DNA of 64,000 nucleotides from Plazaster borealis (GCA_021014325.1 CM037473.1:25348822-25412821), one strand, 5' to 3'. Positions 45,401 to 54,552 are shown, counted from the stretch's first letter. Notes: generated from the letters alone by a model not told the origin. Numbers and translations: made by a program.

Positions 45401-48400
45401 GGACCTGTTAAGATAACGTTACGATAGTCTAAGATTTAATGCTAAAATAGTAATAATAATAATAATACGCAGTTCTTGTATAGCGCTTTATACTCCTGAT
45501 GGATGTCTCAAAGCGCTCAGTATTGTTCCTGCAAGGTAAGTGGAGTTACGTGTTTAAGTATGAGACCTTTTTCCTTTACATAGCACCATGTAATGGTTTA
45601 CAAGGTGCTGTGGCGAAATATGCAGCCAATCAAACCACCCGGACGAACCCTTTCTCTTTACGATAAGTGCACTGGGTTCTTTTACGTGCATTACACAACA
45701 CACGGGACCTACGGCTTAGCGTCCCATCCGAAGGACGAAGCATGTGGTTAAGTGTCTTGCTCAAGGACACAAGTGTCACGACTGGGATTCGAACCCACAC
45801 TCTGCTGATCAGAAACACCAGAGCTTGAGTTCGGTGTTCTTATCCGCTCGGCCATGACACGCCAAAATAATGATAATAGCTACTGGCCTATAAGTAACTA
45901 TTTATCTATTTATTACACATCCAATTTGTCCAACAGCACAATTATACAGGATGAATAAACTGACTAACAATATTGCCGATAGTAGGAGGGTTAAAACAGT
46001 GGTCTAGTCATAACACAGACGAAGCTGTAACAGCTTGAAGGGAAAGTACACCTTTGGTTTTTGGAACCGCTCAATTGTTTTAATCCTATATAAATGTCGA
46101 TATATACAATAAAACTAACCTGTGAAAATTTTGTTTCATAAGGTAGTAGCGTTTTTGAGATATCGCCGAAAAATCTGGAGCGGTTATATCGGAGCAGGAA
46201 GAATAATCCGTAATTGGAACACACTATCAATCTTCTCAGATTGAAATGTTTTTGAACCCCCTCTAAAACCACATTTCTTTGAAGGGAATTGTTTCACAAA
46301 ATGTTATACGGTATCAACAGCTGCAGTGCTTCTTACCAATTCAGTTTTTATGGTCATTCATTTTTGGAGTAATTACCAAAGGTATACCCTCCCTTTAACA
46401 ACGTACGGTTTGAGTAAAACAAGATACCAAGCCTGGTATTTCACGGAGGCAACGGGGGGCAATTGCCTCCATGGTAATCGCCTTGGTGCCCTTTCAAATA
46501 CTCCAGTAGAAATTCCCCTCATAGCAGTGCCATTTAATACGAACTTTAGTCAGTCTACACCCACCTTGACAGCTGAGAGCACCACGGCAGCGTTAGCATG
46601 AGCTAGTCTGGGAGTGACTCTTTCACAGATACTCTGAGCCTCTCGGTCATCTTTAGGAGTGTAGTTGGACAGAGAATCCAAGATGAAGATCTGGCCCCAT
46701 CTAAACAAAAAATGTACAAACTAAATTTAGGCTCCATTGAGGTTTTTTATTTATATATCTTAAATCTTCCTGGTAATGAAACCAAGTGATCCTCAAAAGC
46801 TATTGCCAGTAGGCTTGACATTTAGGGGAAAAATCCACAAGACCGCAGGGCTTGTGAGCTCAAATGTTTTACTGGACCAGAATTTACTTGACAAGACCAG
46901 AATCTAATGAGAAAGAACTTTGTATGCAGTTTAACATGTACATGTAAATTGTTTTATTTGAACAAGCACTAAAAGAAGATTTATCTCATTTGTCTTATGG
47001 TATTAAGTATACTTTGATACTCAACACAATTGAAAGATATTTACCAAACTCAAAGTCAACATGTAAACATATTTTTTATTTTTTATTTTTTTTATTGGAG
47101 ATTTTTATTACAAAGTGAGATACTGTTAGTCAATTGATAAACACAAGACCACCGGACTTGTCCGTCCCGATTTTACTGGCCCGTGGCTAAAATCACTGGC
47201 CTCGGGCCTGCAGTCTAGTGTAAATTTCAAGTCCTGCTTGAAATACCCGAGTAGAGATGTGGGAGGAAAACCCTAAATAGGGAAAAACCCACAGAATCAG
47301 ATAGGACTGAAACCCGATCGACATGCGAGGTTCCGGTCAAGGGTGGGATTCCGACCAAAGTCCACCAAGGTGAAAGGCAGGGAAAGAATGCACTGTGCCA
47401 ACCTGATCCCGCAAGTATACCAGCGCATGTAAATACGATTATAAATAGACTCCTTGCATTGGCCGCCATCGTTGATGAAACGTGCACTTTTCCATTGTTT
47501 TGTTATCAAAGATGGCGGTCATTGACATCATGTGCAATCCATCTATATGAAGATATATGAGCTGGGGTCCGCAGAAGTGAAAGAAACTAGGCCAATCTGA
47601 CCCCTTAAACTCAACCTAGGCTTCATTGTTTGTTTAATAATGTCAAAGATAACATAAAGAAAACATGTGGGCCTAACTTACTCTGTGCACTCATTCAATG
47701 CAGTCAGCAGTTTGTTGATGGTCTGAGAATTCAGGTCAAATAGGGTGGTACCAGAAGGGGAGGCATCGTTGATTTCAGACAGGGCTGCCACAGCATTAGC
47801 AACCACCTAAAACACAAGGAAATATATTAATATATTAATATACATTGTGAACACAACTTTGATTCACATTTGAAATCGAGGATTCAAGACTAGGTCAGTT
47901 CCTCAACCACAAATATACTAATTCCCAATCCACTCCAAAGCAGTATAACAGGACAAGTTAAATAATAATCATCCTTACTCGCAGCTGAGAAGCTGAATGG
48001 CGAAGGACGCGGCTACAACGTGTTTGAGCTGCAGGCATGCAAGGGCGCCTTTGGCAGCCAGCCACATCGACCAATATATGACCGTGGAGCACAGCCAGAG
48101 ATCAAAAGTGTGGTTTTCCGGAGGGAGGAAAACCGGAGGGCGCGGAGTGAAACTCTCATGGCATAGGAGAGAACCAACGCACAACTCTACTCACATATGG
48201 CCTTAGCCGGGTATCGAACTAGAGTCACATTGGTGAGAGGCGAGTACTTTACACACTAGCCACCCATGCTACCCCAAAGTTCTTATGGGGACAATCGGCA
48301 CAGCAAAGTAGATATTATCACATGGTGTTACCACAAACCAATATCAACACATGAATGTGAAAGAATACAAGTTTGAAATCTTGAAGAGATATTCCTGTAA

Positions 48401-50127
48401 AGAGGTGTGACTCACCATGGGGTTTGAGGCAGTCAAGAGGTCCCTCAGTTGATCAATAAATCCCTGATCCTCCACAAGCTGTGGGTTAATATCATACAGC
48501 TTAGCCACACAGACTGCGGCAGTCTTCTGCACATACGGGTCCTCATCCTTCAGGCATTTACGCAGCGGGTCACACAGGTACGCTGTGATCTTGTCCACTC
48601 GGATGCAGCCCATGGTGCGCACTGCAAGAGCACGAATCAGTGGGTTGGTGTCCTCGCAATCCTACGCAAAGAAATAACAGTTGAGCTTTTGTTAGTCTTT
48701 ACTTCCCTATATTTCACATCTCACATAACCTACATTTCTACAGTTATCAGTGTTCTCCACACGTGAGTTTTGGGAGGGCGGGTCGCCCTCCTTAGATTTC
48801 AGGCCGCCCTGCCAAAGAACCGGCCGCCCTGCCAAAATAATTGACTGCCCTGCCAAAAATTTAAAAATCATGGACGAACGCAACCTCGATCCCAGCGCAG
48901 AATGCTGGTTTTAAGTTCCCTTCAACACATACTTTTTCCCGCCAGACGCTCACTCAAACGAGTAGTTGGGGAGTTGGCTGACCACCAAACCGCTCCATCG
49001 CGATCACCCTAGACCGCGTACCGAACGACCGGCCATGAACACACATCAGATGACGTCATACCGCCCTCCCAACAAAAAAGTCTGTGGAGATCACTGAGTT
49101 ATAAGAATTTGTATGAGAATGAACAATTCTGAACATTTGATAACGGCTTCCTTTTGTGTGGAGATGAAGCTCCCTGAATATAGAAAATGTTACATTTTAC
49201 AGGTCTACAGACTGTACATCATCTATTATTCAAAACCTTAGACGCTCAGACAGTAGGAGGGATAATGATGTTTTTCTGCTGATTATTCTTACCTTGACGA
49301 ATGTATTGACGGCCATAATAGCCATGTCAGGCTGGCTCTTGGCATAGTTCATCAAGTAGAGATACACAAGTTTCTTCAACTCCAGGTTGTCAGTTTGCAT
49401 GCAGTTGACCACATCAGGGAAGAGGGAGCTGAAATAAAAATATATGATAATTATAATACGCAGTTCTTTATCACACCCACATGCACCTTAAAGCACTCAT
49501 TATTTTTCTACAAGGTTTATGGAGTTATGTTCGAAATAAAGACCCATTTCCTTACAAAGCACCAAAAACCAGTTTACGAGGTGCTATGGCGCAATCTGCA
49601 GCCAACCATACCAGAAAACACTGGGGCTAACCCCTTCTCATAACGATAAGTGTACTGGGTTCTTTTACACACACAAGGAACCAACGGCTTTACGTCCCAT
49701 CTGAAGGACAAAGCAATAATGGTTAAGTGTCTTGTTTAAGGACACAAGTGTCAAGACCAGGACTCGAACCCACACTCTCCTGGTCAGAAACACCAGAGCT
49801 TGAGTTCAGTGCCCTAGACCGCGACAATCCGCAAGTAATTATTTCAAACACGAGAGCCTTTGATCAGAGGTACTATACTCTTCAAAAAAGCAATGTATTA
49901 AAATTGTTTCAAATAACATTATTTTTTGTGTATCTCATGATAAACAACAACAACAAACAATTTTAGAGTGTGTTTTTTTCTCACCTAACATCCTTGCCGA
50001 CTGTCATACTAGCGATGACTTTCTTGACAGCTTCTTTCTTCTTTTCCTTCTTATCGCTGTTCAAGTCCGCCTTCAGCTCATAGATCTCACCCTTCTTGGT
50101 CGTTGTGAAATATTTGGAGTCCGTCAT
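33360..50127 (-). CDS. AP1B1: AP-1/AP-2 complex subunit beta (beta-adaptin), 17 coding exons
   Basis: Exons: 50127-49985, 49428-49293, 48661-48416, 47806-47682, 46700-46565, 45404-45250, 44371-44155, 43642-43464, 42873-42672, 42106-41850, 41450-41222, 40663-40526, 39002-38857, 37828-37614, 34769-34686, 34205-34051 and 33434-33360. Every junction is GT-AG and in phase. The total is 945 codons plus stop, against about 937-950 in human AP2B1 and AP1B1. The armadillo-like trunk (about 1-590) is nearly identical to vertebrate beta-adaptins; a Gly/Met/Pro-rich hinge follows (about 590-720) and then the appendage (about 722-945). Beta-adaptin is a large subunit of the clathrin adaptors at the trans-Golgi/endosome (AP-1) and plasma membrane (AP-2). 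Many invertebrates use one beta for both; the AP1B1 symbol is a convenience, since the sequence is about equally close to both human paralogues. W850 and Y896 match the ligand-contact residues of the appendage. Confidence 0.96.
33610..33967 (-). mobile_element. tRNA-derived SINE in last beta-adaptin intron
   Basis: Full body and head (ACTCGAACCTACACTCTGCT; CACTCGGCCCCGACACACC in plus sense). It lies between exons 16 and 17. Confidence 0.8.
34051..34205 (-). CDS. AP1B1: Beta-adaptin coding exon 16 (appendage)
   Basis: Codons 870-921 ([18 protein letters not shown] ... [18 protein letters not shown]). Y896 matches the conserved tyrosine of the platform subdomain. Acceptor TTTATTTCCACAG; donor ACG|GTGAGC. 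Reading past the donor leaves the family at once, so the splice is used. Confidence 0.94.
34686..34769 (-). CDS. AP1B1: Beta-adaptin coding exon 15 (appendage)
   Basis: An 84-nt exon for codons 842-869 ([20 protein letters not shown]). W850 corresponds to the tryptophan that binds endocytic accessory proteins in the beta2 appendage. Acceptor CTCCTCTTGCAG; donor CTG|GTAAGA. Confidence 0.93.
35131..36631. repeat. 25-bp minisatellite, about 60 copies
   Basis: Head-to-tail copies of a unit such as GAGTAGGGCTCCCTCTATGG plus GTTGT fill 1.5 kb of the intron between beta-adaptin exons 14 and 15. Units differ by a few bases (Tata/Taat, TTGT/TTGC/TTCT, GTAAG). A 24-bp variant (TATGGTTGTG) occurs at three places. 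Variant order is repeated, as described in the findings. Confidence 0.97.
37614..37828 (-). CDS. AP1B1: Beta-adaptin coding exon 14 (appendage)
   Basis: Codons 770-841 plus G ([16 protein letters not shown] ... [18 protein letters not shown]). The acceptor TATATTTGCAG lies 29 bp from the start of a ~60-bp tandem array in the intron. Donor G|GTGAGT. Confidence 0.94.
37855..38425. repeat. ~60-bp diverged tandem array
   Basis: About nine to ten diverged units built from GAGATACAACATTATTACAA, AATCAAGATCCAACGTTTTT and a CTTTCTCTCGTGCGA linker. The array begins 27 bp past the beta-adaptin exon 14 acceptor. Related pieces (GAGATACAGCG, GAGATACAACG) occur at 43790-43860 in the same gene. Confidence 0.85.
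38546..38625. repeat. Two 40-bp direct repeats
   Basis: ATTCTACTGCCGCAGAGTAG followed by TTTTGGAATTCGGGAGACT is present twice in tandem. Intron between beta-adaptin exons 13 and 14. Confidence 0.85.
38857..39002 (-). CDS. AP1B1: Beta-adaptin coding exon 13 (appendage begins)
   Basis: Codons 722-769 plus [22 protein letters not shown] opens the appendage, followed by [21 protein letters not shown]. Acceptor TTTTTCAATCAG; donor AG|GTGAGA. Confidence 0.95.
39100..39254 (+). pseudogene. LINE (CR1/L2-like) ORF2 C-terminal fragment, left part
   Basis: One frame reads like the end of a CR1/L2-type reverse transcriptase protein: LQSLHWLP-type SQSLHWLP, then [12 protein letters not shown]. Frameshifts interrupt it at the left. 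It is cut by a TIR transposon at 39255 and resumes at 39991. Confidence 0.6.
39255..39981. mobile_element. Non-autonomous TIR transposon with 9-bp target duplication (MULE-like)
   Basis: The 727-bp element has inverted ends TAGACTTGATTCAAGTCCC and GGGACTTGAGTCAAGTCTA. It is flanked by direct repeats GTGTTTCAT at 39246-39254 and 39982-39990. A 9-bp duplication fits Mutator-like elements. It is GC-richer than its surroundings and carries no transposase-like frame. It lies inside a LINE fragment, so it is younger than the LINE. Confidence 0.75.
39991..40243 (+). pseudogene. LINE (CR1/L2-like) ORF2 C-terminal fragment, right part
   Basis: This is the continuation of the fragment ending at 39254. 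It reads CLQGSAPEY, then [20 protein letters not shown] and ending in [12 protein letters not shown] before TAG. These match the usual CR1/L2 end (CLHGLAPSY, YG-R-F---A---WN-LP, K-HLF). The 3' UTR probably runs to about 40460. Confidence 0.65.
40526..40663 (-). CDS. AP1B1: Beta-adaptin coding exon 12 (hinge)
   Basis: Codons 676-721. Gly/Met/Pro/Gln-rich hinge ([19 protein letters not shown]), then LGDIFSL and [10 protein letters not shown], matching the vertebrate LSDLFDL and GSYVAPKAV positions. Acceptor TTGTGTGACAG; donor ACA|GTAAGT. Confidence 0.92.
40775..41148 (-). mobile_element. TTAA-type MITE, family A
   Basis: Reverse copy with GGCACTGGACACGTTTGATA at the left and CATGTCCAGTGCCTTTAA at the right, in the intron between beta-adaptin exons 11 and 12. 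Confidence 0.8.
41222..41450 (-). CDS. AP1B1: Beta-adaptin coding exon 11 (hinge, clathrin-box region)
   Basis: Codons 599-675, the flexible hinge. It reads [15 protein letters not shown] where vertebrate beta-adaptins have the clathrin box LLNLD; here residues 637-641 are LLGMD. The exon ends with [11 protein letters not shown], matching the second conserved hinge motif. Acceptor TTTTTACGTTAG; donor CTG|GTAAGT. Confidence 0.93.
41850..42106 (-). CDS. AP1B1: Beta-adaptin coding exon 10
   Basis: Codons 514-598 plus GG. It completes the trunk ([18 protein letters not shown] ... [14 protein letters not shown]) and enters the hinge. Acceptor GGTTTACAG; donor GG|GTAAGT. Confidence 0.96.
42672..42873 (-). 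CDS. AP1B1: Beta-adaptin coding exon 9
   Basis: Codons 446-513 ([20 protein letters not shown] ... VLSLATQ). Acceptor GAAATTTCTAG; donor CAG|GTGGGT. The first bases of the following intron occur three times in about 230 bp, as described in the findings. Confidence 0.96.
43464..43642 (-). CDS. AP1B1: Beta-adaptin coding exon 8
   Basis: Codons 387-445 plus AG ([20 protein letters not shown] ... [11 protein letters not shown]). Acceptor CTCCACTGCAG; donor AG|GTAAGA. Confidence 0.96.
44155..44371 (-). CDS. AP1B1: Beta-adaptin coding exon 7
   Basis: Codons 314-386 ([19 protein letters not shown] ... [10 protein letters not shown]). This is among the most conserved stretches of the trunk. Acceptor TCAAAACAG; donor GAG|GTGAGT. 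Confidence 0.96.
44700..44869. mobile_element. Hairpin MITE with CACTGCTAAAAA(T/G)GGTAT ends
   Basis: Left arm ACTGCTAAAAATGGTATTAT and right arm ATACCCTTTTTAGCAGT pair, with inner GAAATAAGAAAAAATCT and GTGTCACTCCC/GGGAGTGACAC pairs. Intron between beta-adaptin exons 6 and 7. Confidence 0.75.
45250..45404 (-). CDS. AP1B1: Beta-adaptin coding exon 6
   Basis: Codons 263-313 plus AG ([19 protein letters not shown] ... [11 protein letters not shown]). Acceptor CTTAACAG; donor AG|GTTAGT, a weaker donor than its neighbours. Confidence 0.95.
45448..45863 (-). mobile_element. tRNA-derived SINE, full length
   Basis: Left TAATAATAATAATAATACGC tail, right end CGCTCGGCCATGACACGCC. In minus sense the head reads GGCGTGTCATGGCCGAGCGG and the B-box GTGTGGGTTCGAATCCC. 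Intron between exons 5 and 6. Confidence 0.88.
46036..46398 (-). mobile_element. TTAA-type MITE, family B
   Basis: Contains GGAGCGGTTATATCGGAGCA and ends GGTATACCCTCCCTTTAA. It is in the intron between beta-adaptin exons 5 and 6. Confidence 0.7.
46565..46700 (-). CDS. AP1B1: Beta-adaptin coding exon 5
   Basis: Codons 217-262 ([18 protein letters not shown] onward, ending AAVVLSAVK). Acceptor GTTTAG|ATGGGG; donor AAG|GTGGGT. Fragments of two interspersed repeats lie directly downstream in the intron. Confidence 0.95.
46808..47236 (-). repeat. Interspersed repeat, reverse copy of 13005-13355
   Basis: CCGCAGGGCTTGTGAGCTCA at the left and TGTAAATTTCAAGTCCTGCT at the right; shared inner sequence TGATACTCAACACAATTGAA. 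Intron between beta-adaptin exons 4 and 5. Confidence 0.65.
47682..47806 (-). CDS. AP1B1: Beta-adaptin coding exon 4
   Basis: Codons 176-216 plus GA ([12 protein letters not shown] ... [12 protein letters not shown]). The short stretch [16 protein letters not shown] differs from vertebrates, as this loop does between phyla. Acceptor GTGTTTTAG; donor GA|GTAAGT. Confidence 0.95.
47971..48275 (+). repeat. Interspersed repeat with tRNA-like end
   Basis: The core matches 6487-6650. It is followed by GGAGGGAGGAAAACCGGAGG and a reverse tRNA-like end (GCCGGGTATCGAACTAGAGT, then CACTAGCCACCCATGCTACC). It could be a full SINE on the minus strand. Intron between beta-adaptin exons 3 and 4. Confidence 0.65.
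48416..48661 (-). CDS. AP1B1: Beta-adaptin coding exon 3
   Basis: Codons 94-175 of the trunk, including [16 protein letters not shown] and [19 protein letters not shown]. Acceptor TTTGCGTAG; donor ATG|GTGAGT. Confidence 0.96.
48745..49100. repeat. Element with inverted GTTCTCCACAC / TGTGGAGATCAC ends
   Basis: CAGTGTTCTCCACACGTGAG at the left and GTCTGTGGAGATCACTG at the right, with GGGAGGGCGG / CCGCCCTCCC pairing inside. The interior has three copies of GCCGCCCTGCCAAA. Intron between beta-adaptin exons 2 and 3. Confidence 0.55.
49293..49428 (-). CDS. AP1B1: Beta-adaptin coding exon 2
   Basis: Codons 48-93 of the trunk ([18 protein letters not shown] onward), invariant in animal beta-adaptins. 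Acceptor TTTATTTCAG; donor AAG|GTAAGA. Confidence 0.96.
49446..49832 (-). mobile_element. tRNA-derived SINE, slightly truncated head
   Basis: Tail ATAATTATAATACGCAGTTC, body GGCGCAATCTGCAGCCAACC, and ACTCGAACCCACACTCTCCT. It is just downstream of the beta-adaptin exon 1 donor side, in intron 1-2. Confidence 0.8.
49985..50127 (-). CDS. AP1B1: Beta-adaptin coding exon 1
   Basis: Codons 1-47 plus AG. ATG is at 50127-50125 and the protein starts [20 protein letters not shown], almost the same as human AP1B1, which fixes the start. About 32 nt of 5' UTR precede it in the same exon, back to an acceptor (TTTTTTGACAG) at 50160. Donor AG|GTGAG. Confidence 0.96.
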
Positions 50128-50159
50128 ATTGAATTGTTGTAATTAAATCCGGGAAAAAC
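50128..50159 (-). other. AP1B1: 5' UTR part of beta-adaptin exon with start codon
   Basis: The bases between the acceptor (AG at 50161-50160, after a T-rich tract) and the ATG. They are in the right place for a leader spliced to the non-coding exon ending at 52777. Confidence 0.6.
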
Positions 50160-52776
50160 CTGTCAAAAAATGAAGAAAAATTAATAAGTTCAGGAGAAAG
50201 TTGTATTAAATACTCAGTGCTTTTCTGAGTCCAGTGGGAAAAATCCACCTACAAGGCATACTAAACGGGTGGGATTTGAAACCAAAACCCTGCCATTCTA
50301 GAGCAGATGTCTTACTAGTAATGTTTGATCACCGAGCATGCCTAGTGACAAGCAAAAAGCTGAGTTTCAAATCTGTAATTTTAAAATTAGTAGTGACTCA
50401 GCAAAGCAGGCCTAGAATTACACAGACGCGATTTATTCATGCTGTCATATAGGCATAGCCTCTGTTGCCCTGAAGTGGTATTGGCCTTGATGTCCCTAAA
50501 AGTTTTAAATACCATGTACTTTATTGTTATGATTATAGTGGAAATATTGTATTGGATTTAGCTTGATTATTATTATAAACACATAAAAGAGAGTGTTTTG
50601 CTGGCCATAAGGTTTATCGCGATTCAGAACCGCAATGCATCATGGGAAGGCATAGGGGGCAAATGCATACCGCGGTACACGATGTTTGCACGCATGGCCT
50701 AGGCCCTGCGCAAACTAAAAAAGTAAACAAGCTTATGAATTGAACGTCGCAACAATTTTATAAACAACACAGTCGGTCGTCGTGCGCCCAGGCTACCGCT
50801 TTCCCGGGTTGTCCCCTTTTACTACACCCGACATGCTTGGCAAAACAGCGCCCTCTCTTGGTATTTTGCTAATCGCGATAAACCTTATTGAAAAAACTCC
50901 TTCTGATTACCACGGTTATGACAAAAAGGAGGATCCTACAGGTAGGCAGTTTCAGTGAAATTTAATGCAGGTGATTTTTTCTCTGACAAGATGAGGTCTG
51001 ATAAGGTGTTATCTTAGAAGTAAAAATCAATTTAAAATTTTGAGATCGGGTGTTTGGTTGCAGAGATATATCGTTTTTAATGAGCATGGGTCGGCAAAAA
51101 AAACTGAGTGAGTTCAAGTTCAATTCTTATGTTTTTCTTTAACGGTCAAGTTTAATACACAGCCTATGGCGATAGAAGAGGTTTACAAACTGTATGTATG
51201 ATTTTTATGAACGGCAAAAGTGAAATTTTGTGAATCAAAACTGAGGAGCGACAACGTGGGGAAAATGTTAACATATAAAATTTAAATATGTGTTAAGTTT
51301 TGCAGGTGTATGTGTGAATATACTTTACTAATTATGTCAACAAATAGCAAATTAAATGAACCAGAATGGAATAAAATTTAAGTGTTTATGACTGCAATTT
51401 TTTCTTTAATTTTAGATTGATCCTTTAATTTAAATTTAAAATTGTAGTATTAATACAGTACACCACAATCATTAATAAAAACTTGAGGATGAAGGCATTG
51501 GTACAGTCGTTTTACAAAGACAAATTCTGAAAACTAGTTGGAGTACAATACAATCAAGTTTTCGTTTTTGTTTCAATTTATTAGGCCTGGAAGAATAGAT
51601 AATAAATACTGGTTTCTTTTGACTGTCAGAACTTGGAAGTTACCAAACACAAGAGTGGGCAGCTTTGTCCCTAACCCAGACTAAAAAACATAATTACAGC
51701 CCAGCCCTGTCAAACTTATTGCAACACACGCCCTCTTGTGGTGGGACAACTTTGCAAGGAATGGTTGAACAAAACCTCTTGAAGAATACTTGATAATATT
51801 ACACCAAATTTTCACAAGTTAAACTTAAAAGTATCAGCATTAACACTTACAATGTCGCATTCCATGTTGATAATTATCTCTAATCTTGATTCAAATAAAA
51901 TAGGTTTTCACGTTAAAAGCAATGCGACTAGATGTACCATGTAACTATTCATCCGATTTCCAAGTGTCATAGTTGTGAGTTGTACAAAATGTGAGTTATG
52001 ATTTAATATATTTCGTTATTTTTTTCCGGGGCTGTGTGTGTGTGTGTGTTGGTACACGTGAATTCAACTTGATGGAACTGCCTACTACAGGATCGTTATA
52101 TTATACAGGCGTGTGCATGTTCACTGTACATTATTTTATCAGACTCTGGACGAATTTAATCAGACATATTTTTAATTTATCATATGATTGAGTCGACAAT
52201 TGATGTATTTGTTTTATGTCAAAGTGGAAAGATAGTAGAGTACCTCAAACAACAACAAAAACAACAAGACACTTTTCACAGTTCGGTGAACATGTCTTAT
52301 TCTAATAAAAAGAGTGCTAATGTATTGCGCTAAAATACCGCGGTAATAATAGGGTATTTCATCCTACAGCTACCGGGTCGACTTGACCAGCCTATGTAGT
52401 TGTATTGTTCATTTGTGTAACATACCGACAGTGGCAGTGCACCAGTCGGTTTTAATAAAAAATAACCACCCTTCTTAAATTCGGTTTAAAGTTTAAGCCA
52501 TATCATGTTAAATAAACGATCTGTTTAACGATATATTTCAGTAATTTTTATTCATTTCATTTGGTTTTGTTGGGTGTCTGTGAAAAATTAATATTTTATA
52601 AACAATCAAAAGTGGGTGGGTACATTGAAATTTGTTGGCTGTTTATGGAAGTCAGTACCGGCAAACCCTTCGATTAAAATTGGTATTTCAATCCACGAAA
52701 AACAGTAATAGCACTCAAACGAAATTTTATATCTAATATAACTATCAGAGTATCAATAAATGCATAAATACTTACA
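50160..52776 (-). other. AP1B1: Beta-adaptin 5' UTR intron
   Basis: Bounded by the donor at 52776 and the acceptor at 50160. It contains a 17-bp-TIR element at 50608 and a ~165-bp repeat; the remainder is AT-rich, featureless DNA. Confidence 0.5.
50608..50888. mobile_element. 281-bp TIR element, TAAGGTTTATCGCGATT ends
   Basis: TAAGGTTTATCGCGATT at 50608 and AATCGCGATAAACCTTA at 50871 are perfect 17-bp inverted repeats. No coding capacity. Beta-adaptin first intron. Confidence 0.8.
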
Positions 52777-52845
52777 ATACAATTTGTAAAAACGCCGATT
52801 TCGTATGATTTTTCCGGCAGAATTATCGGAAGTCCGACGGGTAAA
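52777..52845 (-). other. AP1B1: Candidate non-coding first exon of beta-adaptin
   Basis: On the minus strand an exact donor consensus, ATT|GTAAGTATTT, follows position 52776/52777 and faces the acceptor at 50160. The exon's upstream end is not visible and is set here only by the promoter-like motifs. Inference from splice signals; no transcript was seen. Confidence 0.5.
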
Positions 52846-52899
52846 AGTAAGATGGCGCTGCCCAGTCAGCATATACCAGCATGCATTGCGAGAAGAAAA

Positions 52900-53025
52900 T
52901 AAATTTCACTGGTACTTTGCGTACGTAGTTCCAGTAGTCTTTTAAGAAATTGCCTGCGGTTACCATTGGAATTATCTCTTATCGCATCAACATCGTCGTC
53001 TGCTAGAAATCACATTCATTCGCAG
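52900..53025 (+). other. PEX12: Candidate non-coding first exon of PEX12
   Basis: A good plus-strand donor, CGCAG|GTAAAT, ends at 53025. Upstream of the PEX12 ATG at 54430 a T-rich tract (54345-54370) is followed by AG dinucleotides at 54389, 54392 and 54402 that could serve as the acceptor. The 5' end of this exon is a guess. Confidence 0.4.
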
Positions 53026-53743
53026 GTAAATTTATAATGATTAAATGCAAATAAGAGATACAAAACAAGAAATAAGCTACGAATGACATACCTATGCATG
53101 GTCTGTGGTAGCTGGCACTCGTATTGGAATTGATTCCTTCATGGAAATGGTAAGGGGAGATGGTAGGGCGACTGAGTTTGTAACTCAAATAACTCAAATA
53201 AAGTACCCAACGTTTACAGTTTACACTAGCCCAGCTGCTGGTTGGACTCCTCCGTTGCATACAACGTGTACACTGACTGACTGACGTCCTACCAGGGGTA
53301 AGTTTACACATGATGTTGATGATGATGATGATGATGATGTAGAGTGTATTCTTCACCAATGTTACATGTAGTGCATGTATTATTTTAGCCCCAGTTTACA
53401 GTTTATAGTTAGTTCCTTGCTCTATGATAAGTGTGGCAACATTAGGAGGTCAAGGTGACCACAGCACAGGCCACAACACAGAGTAGGCCACACTATCAGA
53501 CTATTGGGGCTAGCATGTAGTGTACAGCAACTTACTGATTTATTTGGACTACCGCCGATTCTTTTTGATAAAATTAAGTACTGAAAGTAGGACTATCTCA
53601 GTAAATATCATCACCATAATCATATATGATTATGCTGCCGAGTCATGGAGTTCAGTGACCTGTGCAATGTATGTCTAGATATGTTTGAAATGTATATTCT
53701 TTTTTTAAGATAGTGGATATATTGCTGACTCCTAGCCAGCTAG

Positions 53744-53831
53744 CCAGTAACTGGGGCGCTGTATTCCCTTTTCGAAATTTTGACCGATAATGTCAAAATT
53801 TCGAAAAAGGAGTACAGCGCCCCATTACTGG
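53744..53831. repeat. 88-bp near-perfect palindrome
   Basis: CCAGTAACTGGGGCGCTGTA, TTCCCTTTTCGAAATTTTGA pair with TCAAAATTTCGAAAAAGGAG, TACAGCGCCCCATTACTGG around a CCGATAATG loop. About 600 bp upstream of the PEX12 start codon. Confidence 0.85.
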
Positions 53832-54429
53832 GTCTAGCTGACTCCGACTAAGTTTTACTAAACGCTGTTAAGCCAGCAAATCTTGTAGCCCTCTCTTAAT
53901 TAGACGTGTACTTAAGTAGCTGACATTACGTATGCTATATTAATATTAAATTGCAGGCTTAATATTCGAATGCCTCCCACTTATTAACCAACACTCTCCT
54001 CGTTCGAATCCCCGCAGATGCCTGGTTTTTTTCAATCCCCCGAAAAAATAAAGATATATATATATATTTTTTTTTAAGTTTGCTTGACCTAAATGGAAAG
54101 TGTTTTCGAATTTGTGGCTCTCAATGTTTTTTCTAAAGTCCTCTCAAAAAGTGCCGACACAATCTGCCTTTTAAAAATAGTGTAGACCAGAAAACCTAGA
54201 AACCGAATGGAACTTTTGTTGTACTCCATGACCATGTATTTTGAACAGTCCTTCACTTCAAAAATGGAAGAGGTAACATAACATTCCTTATTCCTTCTCT
54301 ATTAATAATAATGTACAAGTAACGTTAAGACTAATTTATTATTTTCTCTGATTGAACTTTTTCTTTTTATAAAAACATTTTGTGACAAGCAGTACATGTA
54401 GGTACACCCGGTTGTAAAAGACAAACAAG

Positions 54430-54552
54430 ATGGCAGAATTTGGTGCTCACTTGACATCAGCGACAGTCTCGAACAGACCTTCATTTTTTGAGGTTCTGGC
54501 TCAAGAAAGTTTGATGAGTACACTTCGCCCGGCCATGAAGCATTTGATAAAG
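54430..54552 (+). CDS. PEX12: PEX12 coding exon 1
   Basis: Codons 1-41, MAEFGAHLTSATVSNRPSFF through LRPAMKHLIK. The ATG lies in CAAACAAGATGG, and its N-terminus matches the vertebrate protein, which fixes the start. Donor AAG|GTGACT. Confidence 0.93.

Larger units (their letters stand above)
52777..53025. promoter_or_regulatory. Putative bidirectional promoter between beta-adaptin and PEX12
   Basis: The interval lies between a minus-strand donor (52776) and a plus-strand donor (53026). It holds CGGAAGT (52827-52833), an ETS-type core, and AAGATGGCG (52849-52857), which matches the YY1 consensus. Both are typical of TATA-less housekeeping promoters, and I see no TATA box in the usual position. 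The promoter role is inferred from gene layout and motifs. Confidence 0.55.
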
